From contig SKCR01035609.1 of assembly GCA_019454045.1 (NCBI GenBank), positions 62,001 to 126,000 of the forward strand: a stretch of DNA of 64,000 nucleotides, given 5' to 3'. The notes below the pieces were generated by a model. It searched no databases, had not been told where the DNA came from, and saw only the letters and a list, made by a program, of their open reading frames with translations. The DNA is from Zanthoxylum bungeanum. Taxonomy: Eukaryota > Streptophyta > Magnoliopsida > Sapindales > Rutaceae. Shown here piece by piece: positions 24,867-36,542 of this stretch (position 1 is the first letter of the stretch; each line of letters begins with the position of its first letter). A program made the translations under genes and the position numbers.

Positions 24867-26910
24867 TACCTAATCTATTAATTTTATGAGGTCAAATGAT
24901 TACTAGTATCCAACAAGTTGATTGATTGATTTGAAATGGTGATGATTTTGAATTTAAAAACAAGTAAATAAAATTGCGCGAAAGTAGGTTTAAGAAAATT
25001 CAATATTAGGAAACTATCTAGGGTTGTGAATCTTCCAATATCATTTTAAAGATGAAGTGGTTATTTTATTTTTGTGTAATATATCGGTTTACTAACCTGG
25101 AACACTAAATTATGCGAAAGCCTCTGTCGATGGTCAGACGAAAATACCGAGTATAAACCAATTGAACCATATGTCTATGTAAACCAAATTACCTGGATTC
25201 ATTAAGTTTAAGTTCCAATTATGGCTACCCCCGCCCGACAGATATATGTCTGTCCTGTAAGGAAATCTATTAAAGGGTTATCTATCCTCAAGGAAGATCG
25301 TGAGCTATTAAGTATAAGGCGGAAACCTAAAATTCATTTTTCAAGTTTATTTTAGATTTACCAGATCAATCTTATTAGTGGCTAATTAACAAGACGCATT
25401 AAGCTTAAGACTTAATAAGTAAAATTTTAAATTACCCAAACTATAAAATAACCCCTTATAAACCGGTGATATTAGAATTCATCACAACCCCAGATAACTA
25501 ACTTAGTTACGACACATAACTAGGGCTAGTAAAAACTTAAATAAAATAAAAAACATAAAGTAAAATGCTGAAAAGTAATTTCTGAAAAGTAAATGATGGA
25601 AAGTAAATGCTGAAATTAAATACTGAAAATTAAATGCTGAAAAGTAAATGCTGAAAGTAAATTACTGAAAAGTAAATGCTGAAAGTAAATTGCTGAAAAG
25701 TAAATGCTGAAAGTAAATTGTTGAAAAGTAAATAAAGTAAAAGTACAATAAAAGAAAATGCTGAGGTAAAATGATCCACTTTTATTACTTCTATTTTAGA
25801 TATCTCCCTTAATATAATATATTAACTTTGCATGATAATTACCAACCAGCCATATAGGCGGTATCCAGATTAAGTCAAATTAATAATTAATTACCAACCG
25901 ACCAATCAGGCGGTATCCAGTTTAGTCAGGTTAAAACCAATTTAAATAATTACCAACCGACCAATATGGCGGTATCCTCGTTAAGTCAGGTTTTAACTAG
26001 TTTATATATTATAATTAAGGGAGATTAATCTAAATATTAGTAATAAAAGTTTTACCTTTTACCCCAGCAAATGGGAGTTACCTCCTCATTACTGAAAAGT
26101 AAAAACTGAAAATTAAAGAAAGAAAAGTACTGTGCGTAAAAGTAAATTGTGAAAAGTAAAAACTGAAAAGTAAAGAAAAGAAAGTGCGAAAGCGGAAATT
26201 AATTACTGAAAGCTGTAAATAAACAAACAAGATACAATATTCTTAGTATTCTTAAGGAATTCCTTAGAAGAAAGTATGAATTTACAAATGAAATGACTTG
26301 TTATTTATAGGTAAAATTTTGCCTCCACCAAATCCATTATTAATTGCTCTACTAATTGCTCCACCAAATCCATTATTAATTGATCCACTAATTTCTTGTC
26401 ATGTTTGGTGGTGATTTGATAATTTTTATTTTTTATTTATTAATTTATTTTTTTGCTTTGAAAATGATTGAAAATGACTTTAATAATTACACACAACACA
26501 CTTTTAGATAGTTCATCAATTTTGGGCAAGAAATCTTCATAATTCGAAATTATTTTGTCTTTCAAAGTTGTAGATCTTTGAGTCTTCTTTAATCTGGAAC
26601 CTGAATCAGCTCAATTCGATATCGGAGTAAAAAGTTATGCCCAAAATACGACAGATGCGCAAAATTGGAATTTCCAAAACTGCACTTCGTTAAAACTCCC
26701 TTTCAAGTTTCCAATTTCCAAAATTAATATGTCAAGTCCAATTTTTGATCTTATTTGACCCATATTTCGTCCCAAATGATTTTATTGTGTCCCAATATTA
26801 TTTTATCTGCAAAATAAACTAAAATATATCAAAACGTTCATCAAACCCGAGAAACTAAATAAAATATTAAGTAAAATGGGCGGAAAATATTGATATATTT
26901 CCGCTCATCA
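24867..26910 (-). repeat. G2 3' LTR, main piece
   Basis: Continues the LTR interrupted by C1 and ends CTCATCA at 26910. It matches 44430-46490. It contains a run of GTAAATGCTGAAAA-like repeats (25565-25740) and three copies of the ACC...GGCGGT motif (about 25850-25980). Confidence 0.93.
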
Positions 26911-27505
26911 CACCCTCAAACCTAACATTTTGCTAGTCCTCGAGCAAAATAACAAAATAAAATACAAGAAACGATTAAAATTAAACTAAGCCACTTTCGT
27001 AGGGACCACGATTGCATTTAGCATATGCAACAAGCCTTTAAACCCCTAGGTGTCCCTAGTGGACGAGTTATAGTCTCGTGAGGGCTTACAGCAACGATAC
27101 CCTTAAAAGTTTTACAAAATTAAAAAGATGATAAAACTAATGCACACAAAAGCAAAAAGACAAGAGAAAATAGAATAAAGAAGTTAGTGACTAAACAGAT
27201 GAAACATCTAATCCAAGTCAATAGTTGTTTTGTTTCATTCTAAATTACCGAATAAGTATATTCTCCGATTATTTTTACCATTATCCATATACACAGTCGA
27301 AAAAATATTAATCAACTCATTTTTTCCCACAACAGTCACAAGTGCAGTTGATAAGAGAGTAATATTTTTGTCCTAAAGTTTTATCAGAATTCACATCTTT
27401 TTGCAGCAATGGAATAATTTTTCAGAATTTTTTTCTTTGATTTTTGATTTTTTTTTTTATAGACAATATCTTCCATCTATGTAGCGAGTGTTGGGTCGGT
27501 GGCTC
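26911..27505 (-). other. G2 polypurine tract and 3' untranslated region
   Basis: On the minus strand the G-rich tract (complement of CACCCTCAAACCTAACA, 26911-26927) abuts the 3' LTR. The rest matches the region after the LOG gene in G1 (37290-37866). It ends at the G1 insertion, target duplication GGCTC at 27501-27505, and resumes at 39986. Confidence 0.85.
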
Positions 27506-27764
27506 TGATGAGTGGTAAATCTATCACTATTTCCCACTTATTTAACCTAATATTATGTATAGTTTCTTGAGCTTTGTGAATATTTTGATGTATTTTGTGT
27601 TATTTTGTAGATAAATAAAGTTTCAGGACATTCTGGAGGTGATTTTGAGCAAAACAGTGAAAATTGGGAAAATGGGCATTTTGGTAATTTGTCCGCGTCG
27701 CGACGCCAGGACCCTACGCGTCACGATGCCTAAAGTGCGCCGGAAATGCTAACGTGCACCGTGA

Positions 27765-28031
27765 CACATGTCATCATCATAGAAGATCAGCTAAAATGCG
27801 CCGTCTGCCACGTGTAGAAATCTCATTGGACCAAAGCAAGCGCGTGCCACGTGTCGAGTTTTCATTGGACCGAATCACCGGCGAATCACATGCTGCCGCA
27901 TGTTAATCTCTCATTGGACCAATCCTAAACGCGTGCCACATGTCAGATGTTCATTAGACCGAAAGCTCAGCCAATCACCGTCTGCCACGTGTCGTCTTCT
28001 CATTGCACCACCTTTACCGCGTCACACGTGT
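27765..28031 (+). promoter_or_regulatory. G-box/ABRE-like motif array in the U3 of the G1 5' LTR
   Basis: CACGTGT is intact at 27809, 27848, 27986 and 28025. Three more sites have decayed (CACATG near 27765 and 27937, GCATGT near 27896), mostly by changes at the central CpG. Inverted CCAAT boxes (CATTGGACC) alternate with them. Such motifs bind bZIP and bHLH factors in ABA, light and stress responses. Confidence 0.65.
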
Positions 28032-28122
28032 CATCACCAGATTCTGCCGACAATGCACGTGGTCAAAAGCCGCGTTCACTGAAAACTCGTGCTGGCGTCG
28101 CGCGCTGGACGCAAAAATTTTC

Positions 28123-28129
28123 TATAAAT
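28123..28129 (+). promoter_or_regulatory. G1 5' LTR TATA box
   Basis: TATAAAT follows the U3 motif array. The right LTR has the same box at 38551. Transcription probably starts about 30 bases downstream, defining the U3/R border. Confidence 0.7.
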
Positions 28130-29563
28130 TGAGCTCGAGATTTCAGTTTTAGTGGCACCATTCTCTCTCATTTCTTTGATGTAAATAGAGAGTTTCTCTC
28201 TCTAATTTCTTTTAATTTAAGTTTTGTAATTAATTTTTAATTACATTATGTAATAGTAATTACTTTTTGTAATAGTAATAGTAATTTATCTTGTTTTTAC
28301 TGCTTCAGTTTTACTATTCAACCATGATGAGGCAACTTCTCCTTGCTAAGGTGAAAGGTAATTCTTTTACTGTTTCTATTTAGATTAATCTCCCTTAAAT
28401 ATAATATATTTACTATTTAAAATTTGACTTAATAAGGATACCACCATCTTGGTCGGTTGGCTATTAAATTTAAATTGGTTTAAACCTGACTAATCAAGGA
28501 TACCGCCTATATGGCTGGTTGATAATTAAATTTTCTTACCGCCTATATGGCAGGTTCATGGACAAATCACACCGCCTTTATGGCTGGTCGGACTTAATTT
28601 GAATTAATCAGGTTACCGCCTATATGGCTGGTTGGTAATATTATCACAAGTTTATATATTATTTTATGGGAGATATCTAAAATAGTAAATTGCAAAAGTA
28701 ATTCATTTTACCGTAGCATTTTATTTTATTGTTATTTACTTTTCAGTATTTACTTTACCGCATTTACTATTTCGCATTTTTACTTTATGTTTTTTTCTTT
28801 TAAGTTTTTACTAGCCCTAGCCATGTGTCATAACTAAGTTATTTATCTAGGGTTGTGATGAATTTCAATATCACTGGTTTATAAGGGTTAGATTATAGTT
28901 TGGGTAATATAAAGATTTATTTATTGAGTCTTAATCTTAATACTTTTTATTAACTGGCCATTAATAAAATTTGATTAGGTAAACTTAAAATGAACTAGAC
29001 ATAGGGATTTTAAGTTTGAGACCTTAGATTCAATAGCTCACGATCTTCCTTGAGGATAGATAACCCTTTAATAGATTTCCTTACAGGATAGACATATACC
29101 TGTCAGGCGGGGGTAGCCATAATTGGAACTTAAACTTAATGAATCTAGATAATTTGGTTGACATAGACATATGGTTCAATTGGGTTAAACTGGGTATTTG
29201 TGTCTGACCATCGACATAGGCTTTCACATAATTTAGTGTTCCAGGTTAATAAATCAATATATTACCCAGCTATAGGATAAACACTTCATCTTTAAATAAT
29301 ATTGAAAAGATTCACAACCCTAGATAGTTTTTAATATTGAATTTTCTTAAAATTTACTTTCGAACAATTTTATTTACTTGTCTTTAAATTTAGAATCGTC
29401 GCCATTTCAAATCAATCAAACAACCTGTTAGATACTAGTAATCATTTGACCTCATAAAATTAATAGCTTAGGTATTAAGTCCTCGTGGGATCAATACTTT
29501 TTATACTACTTGAACGATACGTACACTTGCGTTATACGTGTGTGTTTACGCCGGTCAAGTTTT

Positions 29564-29581
29564 TGGCGCCGTTGCCGGGGA
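29564..29581 (+). other. G1 primer-binding site, tRNA-Asp type
   Basis: TGGCGCCGTTGCCGGGGA, six bases after the LTR, is complementary to the 3' end of plant tRNA-Asp as used by Athila elements. Confidence 0.9.
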
Positions 29582-29690
29582 CTTATTTATCTTTCACAAT
29601 TAGTTTTAAGGTTAGATACTGTTACTTGTATCTAATTTTCTTTTTACTTATTGTTTTTATTTTCTTGTGTTTCAGGTTCTCAGAAACTTC

Positions 29691-32600
29691 ATGAGACGAA
29701 CCAGAAGCTTTGAACTTCGACCGCTTGACCCGGAAATTGAAAGAACTATCAGACAGTTGAGAAGGGAACGACGAGAAGGCCAAAAAGCTTTAGTCAACAT
29801 AGAACCTGAACCTTTGAACATTGCACCACCAATTCCCATTCGAGACAGAACCATTCCGGTGGTTGACAGACTCATTTCTTGTATTGTACCTCCTCCCTTA
29901 CCAGCAAATGTGGGTGACATCAAAACATGCATTCAGATGATTCAGCAGTCAGTACAGTTTGAAGGAAATGCAATTGAAGATCCTAATACCCACATCAGCA
30001 ACTTCCTGGAAGTTTGTGGCACTTTCAATTACAACCGAGAAGCTGAAGAAGCAATGAGACTGCGTGTTTTCCCATATTCCTTGAAGGATAGAGCTAAAGC
30101 TTGGCTACATTCACTACCATCAGGTTCCATCATAACTTGGAACATTTAGCCACCAAATTTCTTGCAAAGTACTTTCCACCAGCCAGAACTGGAAAACTGA
30201 GAAATGACATCACATCCTTTGTACAACAAGACTCGGAAACTCTCTACGAAGCTTGGGAAAAGTACAAAGATTTGCTCCGGAAATGTCCTCACCATGAGAT
30301 TCCAAAATGGCTTCAAGTCCAAACTTTCTATAATGGACTTTCTGGAATAATGAGAACCACAATCGATGCTGCTGCTGGAGGAGCCCTGATGGCAAAAGGA
30401 GAAGATCAAGCCTGGGACCTAATCGAAGAAATGGCCAACAACAATTCTTTGTGGCCAACAGAAAGGAGCATGATCCAAAGAATTGCAGGAATTTATGAAA
30501 GTGGAGTCAATACAGCAGTCAATACCAAGTTGGATTAGATATGCAAATTCATGGAGACTTTTACCACTGGATCCACAAGTTCACCATATGTACGAGCACC
30601 GGAACCAAACCAACTTGAAGAGATGGTGAATTATGTCAATAATTTCAACAGACAGGGGAACAATCCATATTCCAAGACCTACAACCCATGGTGGAGGAAT
30701 CATCCTAATTTTTCATGGAGTAACAATTCAGGGCAAAAGAACAATCCACCACCTGGATTCCAACAGAACTATCCACCACCTGGATTTCATCAACAAAAAA
30801 CAAAGGCCAGGAGCAGACAAATGAACCAGGAATAGCAGAAGTGCTGGCTCAGTTAAAAAAGTACGATGCTGTGATTCAGAGCCAATCAGCTTCTATTAAA
30901 GCACTGGAGAATCAAATCGGCCAACTGGCCAATGCTCAGAGTTACAGACCACCAGGAAATCTTCCCAGCAACACAGAACCCAATCCAAGGAACCGAGGAA
31001 ATGAGCAAATTCAAGCCATTACTTTGAAAAGCGGTACTGAGATCAACAAAGATGTAGGGATCAAGCCAACAATTGAGGAAATTCCAAAAGATGCAGTTCC
31101 ACAGATGAATGAAAAAGAAGCAAAGGAAAAAGAAAAATCAGATCATTCCACCTCCACCTTTTCCTCAGCGACTTCAGAAAAACAAACTGGACAAGCAGTT
31201 TGCTCGTTTCTTGGAGGTATTCAAAAAGCTGCATATCAACATTCCATTTGCAGAAGCCTTGGAAGAAATGCCCAGCTTTGTCAAATTCATGAAGATATTC
31301 TTTCACGAAAACGGAGATTGGGAGACTACGAAACAGTAGCATTAACGGAAGAATGCATCGCCATTATTCAGAGGAAACTTCCCCCGAAGTTGAAAGATCC
31401 TGGAAGTTTCACAGTTCCATGCACCATTGGAGAACATTACATCGGTAAGGCGTTATGTGATTTAGGAGCCAGTGTTAACTTGATGTCTTTTTCTATTTAC
31501 AGGAAACTGCAGATTGGAGAAGCAATGCCTACCTCAGTTTCATTGCAACTTGCGGACCGAACACTTGCATTTCCAAGAGGTGTTGTTGAAGATGTGCTGG
31601 TGAAAGTAGACAAACTAATTCTCCCAGCAGATTTCATCATCCTTGACATGGAAGAAGACAAAGAAATACCTATCATTCTTGGGAGACCATTCCTGGCTAC
31701 AGGTAAAACTGTGATTGATGTGCAAAAAGAAGAACTAACCATGAAAGTGCAGGACCAAGAAGTGACCTTTAATGTTTTGAAAGCCATGAAATTCCCGAGT
31801 GATGAAAATGAAGAAGAATGCTTCAGAGTTGATGTTGTTGAAAGTATCGTTCAAAATACTGAGCCAAATTCCACAGATACACTTGAAGCTTGCATCATCA
31901 ACATGACTGACAGTGAGCTAGATGCTGAAATCCTGGAATGTATCAACTACCTTGACAAACCATTCCGATTCAAAGCGACACCACCAGTTGAAAGCTTGAA
32001 CTGCCCAAGAAAGATCGAATCAAGCCTTCGATTGAAGAACCACCATAGCTGGAGCTGAAGTTACTTCCGAGCCATCTCAGGTATGCATTTCTTGGAAACA
32101 CTTCTGAATTACCTGTTATTATTTCTTCTTCACTAACATTGGAGCAGGAAGAAAAGCTACTGAGAGTATTACGAGAACACAAAAAGCCATTGGCTGGACT
32201 ATAGCAGACATTCGAGGCATTAGTCCATCATTTTGCATGCACAAGATTCTGATGAACGATGAGTACAAACCCACAGTGGAGCATCAACGGAGACTTAATC
32301 CAATCATGAAGGAAGTCGTGAAGAAAGAAATAATCAAATGGTTGGATGCTGGCATCATTTACCCAATTTCATATAGTAGTTGGGTGAGTCCTATGCAGTG
32401 TGTACCAAAGAAATGAGGAACTACTGTGGTTACCAATGAAAAGAATGAGCTAATTCCAACAAGAACGGTGACTGGATGGAGAGTGTGCATGGATTACCGA
32501 AAGCTGAACAAAGCCACGAGAAAGGACCATTTTCCGCTACCATTCATTGACCAGATGTTAGACAGATTGGCGGGACATGAATTCTATTGCTTTCTTGACG

Positions 32601-34950
32601 GATATTCAGGATACAATCAGACTGCCATCGCCCCACAAGATCAGGAGAAAACCACATTTACATGTCCTTATGGTACTTTTGCTTTCCGCATGATGCCATT
32701 TGGATTATGTAATGCTCCCACCACTTTTCAGTGTTGCATGATGGCCATATTCTCAGACATGCTGGAGCAGAGTATGGAGGTTTTCATGGATGACTTTTAT
32801 ATGTTTGGAGATTCTTTTGATCATTGTTTGCAAAATTTGGAACATGTGTTACAAATGTGCGAAGATACAAACTTGGTGCTCAATTGGGAGAAATGTCATT
32901 TCATGGTACATGAGGGAATTGTTCTTGGACACCGGATCTCACAAAAGGGGATTGAGGTAGACAAAGCAAAGATAAAGATAATTGAAAAACTACCTCCACC
33001 AACATCTGTCAAAGGGATTCGGAGCTTTCTCGGACATGTAGGTTTTTACAAGAGATTTATCAAAGATTTTTCCAAGATTGCAAAACCTCTTTGCAATCTT
33101 CTGGAGAAGGATGTGTCTTTCAACTTCACCAAAGAATGCCAGGAAGCTTTTGAGATCTTAAAGCAGAAGCTGATTTCTGCCCCCATCATTGTAGCACCAG
33201 ACTGGACCCTTCCATTTGAAGTGATGTACGATGCTAGTGATTTTGCTGTAGGTCCAGTTTTGGGACAACGCAAAGCAAAGACTTTCCACACCATTTACTA
33301 CTCCAGTAGAACTCTGAATGAAGCTCAACTCAACTACACAACCACTAAAAATGAGTTGCTCGCAGTTGTGTACGTTTTTGATAAATTCTGCTCCTATATG
33401 CTGGGTCCCAAAGTGGTAGTCTACACAGATCATTCAGCAATCAAATATCTGATCACAAAGAAAGATGCCAAACCCAGATTGATCTGTTGGATACTTATTC
33501 TGCAAGAATTCGACGTCGAGATCAGAGACAGGAAAGGAACAGAGAATCAGGTGGTAGATCATCTATCGAGGCTCGAGAATGGAGAAACAGCTGACAAAGA
33601 TCTGTCAATCAAAGAAAATTTTCCAGATGAACAGCTGTTTGCCATGAAACAACAGGAAGTCCCTTGGTATGCTGACTATGTCAACTACATTGTGTCAGGA
33701 AAATGGCCGTTAGAATGGACAACTCAACAACGGAAAAAGTTCTTCAAAGAAGTCAAACACTATGTCTGGGATGAACCATACCTTTTCAAACGTTGTGCTG
33801 ATCAATTATTGAGACGGTGTGTTCCATAGGAGGAAATCAACAATGTTTTGCAGCACTGTCATTCATCACCATATGGCGAACACTTCAGCGGAAATAAAAC
33901 TGCAGCAAAAGTTCTTCAATCAGGTTTGTTCTGGCCTACTCTTTTTAAAGATGCTTATTTTTTTGCTTTTCAATGTGACAGGTGCCAGAGAACAGGGAAT
34001 ATTTCGAGGAGAAATGAAGGACCATTGCAAAACATTCTAGAAGTGGAAATATTCGATGTGTGGGGTATTGATTTCATGGGACCCTTTGTTCCATCATTCA
34101 GAAACATGTACATCCTGGTTGCTGTAGACTACATCTCCAAATGGGTCGAAGCAATTGCACTGCCATCCAATGATTCAAAAGTGGTGATCAAATTCCTTAA
34201 AAAGAACATTTTCACTCGATTCGGAACACCTCGTGCAATCATCAGCGATGGTGGCTCACATTTCTGCAACAGATATTTTGATGCACTCCTATCCAAATAC
34301 GGAGTTACTCACAAGGTTGCCACAACTTACCATCCACAGTCAAATGGACAGGTTGAGGTTTCAAACAGGAAATCAAAAGAATCCTAGAAAGAACCGTTGG
34401 ATCAACAAGGAGAGACTGGTCAACAAAACTAGATGATGCATTATGGGCCTACAGAACAGCTTACAAGACACCCATTGGTATGTCTCCATATCGATTGGTG
34501 TTTGGGAAAGCGTGCCATCTGCCAGTTGAGCTTGAGCATAAGGCGTACTGGGCACTGAAGAAGTTGAATTTTGATTCACAAGCCGCAGGAGAGAAAAGAC
34601 TTCACCAACTCAACGAATTGGAGGAATTTCGCCTACAGGCTTATGAGAATGCCAAAGTGTACAAGGAAAAGACCAAGAAATGGCATGACCGAAAAATAGT
34701 TCACAGACAGTTGGAACCAAGGCAGCAGGTGTTGTTGTACAACTCGAGGTTGAAACTTTTTCCTGGAAAGTTGAAATCTAGGTGGTCAGGACCATTTGTG
34801 ATCACTCAGGTTTTACCTTATGGAGCTGTTGAGTTACTGGATCCCAATACCAACAACACATTCAAGGTTAACAGTCAACGTGTCAAACACTACTGGGGAG
34901 AATCATTTGAGCGACAAAAAGAAAGTGTCACACTTTCAGATCCAGCTTAA
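29691..34950 (+). pseudogene. G1 Gag-Pol polyprotein, broken
   Basis: Gag begins at ATG 29691, after an acceptor-like TTGTGTTTCAG (ends 29675). Next come protease (LCDLGAS, near 31460), reverse transcriptase ([30 protein letters not shown] near 32790), RNase H (YDASDFAVG) and integrase ([14 protein letters not shown] zinc site, DFMGPF, SDGGSHF, NGQVE) with a C-terminal part to 34950. Breaks: a frameshift near 30145; TAG at 30536-30538 and 30833-30835; a frame change between about 31110 and 31300 that later corrects; a frameshift near 32030; TGA at 32414-32416; TAG at 33827-33829; and a 1-bp loss near 34368. Reverse transcriptase before integrase makes it Gypsy. Confidence 0.93.
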
Positions 34951-35088
34951 CGTTCGAGAAGTCAAGTCTAGCTGACGACTCTAAACTTAGCGCTCGCAGG
35001 GAGGCAACCCATGCAATTTGTGTATATATTGTGATTTGGTGTGATTTAATTTTGTGTGTTTAGTTTTTACAGATTAAGTCATTTCAAG

Positions 35089-35637
35089 ATGGAAGAAGCT
35101 CTCGCAAATCTTCACAAGCAATTTCCTTCTCTCCCTCAAAAATCTCTGATGAAAGTCTACAAAGCTCGCTTGGAACGGATGAGGTTATTGACAATCCATG
35201 GTATTCCTAATGATATTCGTTGGGTAATTGAAGCACAAGTCCGATTGGCAGGTGAGTCTTCTGACTCTTTTATTTCACTTATGCCTGGTTTTGGAAGAAT
35301 CACTTATGCAAAGAAACGTAGAGATAAGCAAATGGGTGTTTGTTTCAAATGTGCATGATTTAATTGCAACACTCGTTGTCGTTCTTTAGGAATGGTGTCT
35401 GATAATCGCGAAGACAAAATTAAATTCATTAGGGATGGCTTGAGTAAAGAGTCTGTAGATGAAATATCTTCAACTTTTGAGACGCATCCCAGTGGATATG
35501 TTCATATAGCCATTCGCAAATTACATACACAATTTCAAAAAGAAAAACAACAGTTAAGTCTTGGGAATCTGACTCAAAAAGACCCTGTTTGCCAATTTAT
35601 AAGAAAATTGGATGGGAAACTTGTCCCTGACGCATAG
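35089..35637 (+). pseudogene. G1 accessory ORF: small basic cysteine-rich protein, one internal stop
   Basis: A 182-codon frame from ATG 35089 to TAG 35635-35637, interrupted only by TGA at 35356-35358 (codon 90). The N-terminal half is amphipathic (ALANLHKQF, VYKARLERMRLL). A basic patch TYAKKRRDK comes next, then C-x2-C, the stop, and C-x3-C (CNTRC), followed by FIRDGLSKESVDE and FIRKLDGKLVPDA. In G2 the residue at the TGA is arginine. The order of basic patch and cysteine cluster in a small protein suggests nucleic-acid binding. It recalls the cysteine-rich protein of carlaviruses, which is an impression to be tested and not a proven homology. A pyrimidine tract ending TTTTTACAG at 35064-35072 lies just before it. 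Confidence 0.75.
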
Positions 35638-35888
35638 ATTTCAATCAAGCCGTTACTTTTCTTGTAAATATTATATCTCTTTGTCTTTTCTTAATAATTG
35701 TAATTTGTTTTGTTGTATTTTCTCCGATAAGATCCATACCTTTTTGACTATCACGATATTTTTTCGCTACTAATCGTCCTCTGGAAGATACTTGTGCTAT
35801 TTTTATTCACCCTTTTCAGGTACTATAAATTCAGCCCGTCTTTGCACTTTTGAAGGCATCCAAAGTTGAGAAAGAAATATATAAAAAA
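35638..35888 (+). promoter_or_regulatory. Spacer with splice-acceptor-like site before LOG
   Basis: The run TTTTATTCACCCTTTTCAG ends at 35819, 70 bases before the LOG start codon. The same tract occurs in G2 (minus strand, near 41420-41440). It may give a spliced subgenomic mRNA for LOG. An in-frame extension with no ATG precedes the start codon. Confidence 0.5.
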
Positions 35889-36542
35889 ATGGAAGTCACT
35901 TCAAGAAGACGAGTTGAAAACATCTGTGTGTTTTGCGGTAGTAGTGTTGGTACTAAACCACAATACATAGAAGCAGCACAGGAATTGGGTCGAGTCTTAG
36001 CGGCAAGGAATATGCACTTAATATATGGCGGAGGAAATCTAGGACTTATGGGGATCGTTTCAAAGGCTGCACAGGAAGGAGGCAGTCACGTTTTGGGAAT
36101 CATCCCAAAACCCTTGGCAGAGGCAAATCTTATTGAACCATCAAACGGAGAGGAACTGATTGTGCCAGGTATGTCTGAACGACTAGTGGAAATGATTAAC
36201 CGTGCTGATGCTTTTATTGCTTTGCCAGGTGGCTTGGGTACATTGGAGGAAATTTTTATTGTGTTATCTTGGGCGAACCTGAACATACACCAGAAACCAA
36301 TTGGACTGCTCAACGTTGATGAATTTTATGATTTTCTTTGTGTGTTTCTTGATGATGCTCGGAGAAATGGGTTCGTGTCAAAACCTTTGAAAGAACTCCT
36401 CTTTACTGCCAGAACTGCTCCGGATCTAATAGACCAACTCATAGCCTATGAACCACGAGTTGACCATATTCATTCAAAGATAAATTGGTCTGAGGACGAT
36501 CGTGGTAAGAGGCATAGGATTAATCTGGATCTTAACCTTTAA
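35889..36542 (+). CDS. LOG: Retrotransposon-borne LOG-type cytokinin riboside 5'-monophosphate phosphoribohydrolase
   Basis: An intact, intronless 217-codon frame from ATG 35889; G2's copy starts at the same place. LOG enzymes cut ribose 5'-phosphate from cytokinin nucleotides, giving the active free base in one step. Motifs seen: ICVFCGSS (residues 12-19), YGGGNLGLMG (46-55), MSER (95-98) and the family signature PGGLGTLEE (113-121, P-G-G-x-G-T-x-x-E). Full length equals usual LOG length. At the R-K pair common in plant LOGs the arginine (98) is kept but the next residue is leucine. The tail ends in LDLNL, an LxLxL (EAR-like) pattern. Host LOG genes have several introns, so this came from a spliced mRNA. 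It lies after integrase in a broken Athila-like element. Enzyme activity is inferred. Confidence 0.93.
   Translation: MEVTSRRRVENICVFCGSSVGTKPQYIEAAQELGRVLAARNMHLIYGGGNLGLMGIVSKAAQEGGSHVLGIIPKPLAEANLIEPSNGEELIVPGMSERLVEMINRADAFIALPGGLGTLEEIFIVLSWANLNIHQKPIGLLNVDEFYDFLCVFLDDARRNGFVSKPLKELLFTARTAPDLIDQLIAYEPRVDHIHSKINWSEDDRGKRHRINLDLNL

Larger units (their letters stand above)
27506..29557 (+). repeat. G1 5' LTR
   Basis: 2052 bp, matching 37867-39980. The U3 region (27690-28110) is GC-rich with CACGTGT motifs, several mutated to CACATGT. The TATA box is near 28123. ACCGCC...GGCTGGT repeats lie at 28437-28640. Confidence 0.95.

Noticed and set aside
34374..35088. Athila env-like gene after integrase
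   Set aside because: The frame at 34480-34950 continues the integrase C-terminus after a 1-bp loss. No signal peptide or membrane segment is seen before the Cys-rich ORF.
35889..36542. The open LOG frame in a broken element as proof of selection
   Set aside because: Gag-pol has roughly seven breaks in about 1750 codons, so no break in 217 codons is quite likely by chance. A Ka/Ks test on more copies is needed.
35889..36542. LOG as a host gene interrupted or flanked by G1
   Set aside because: It is intronless, lies inside the LTR-to-LTR interval with its own target duplication outside, and recurs in the same place in G2.
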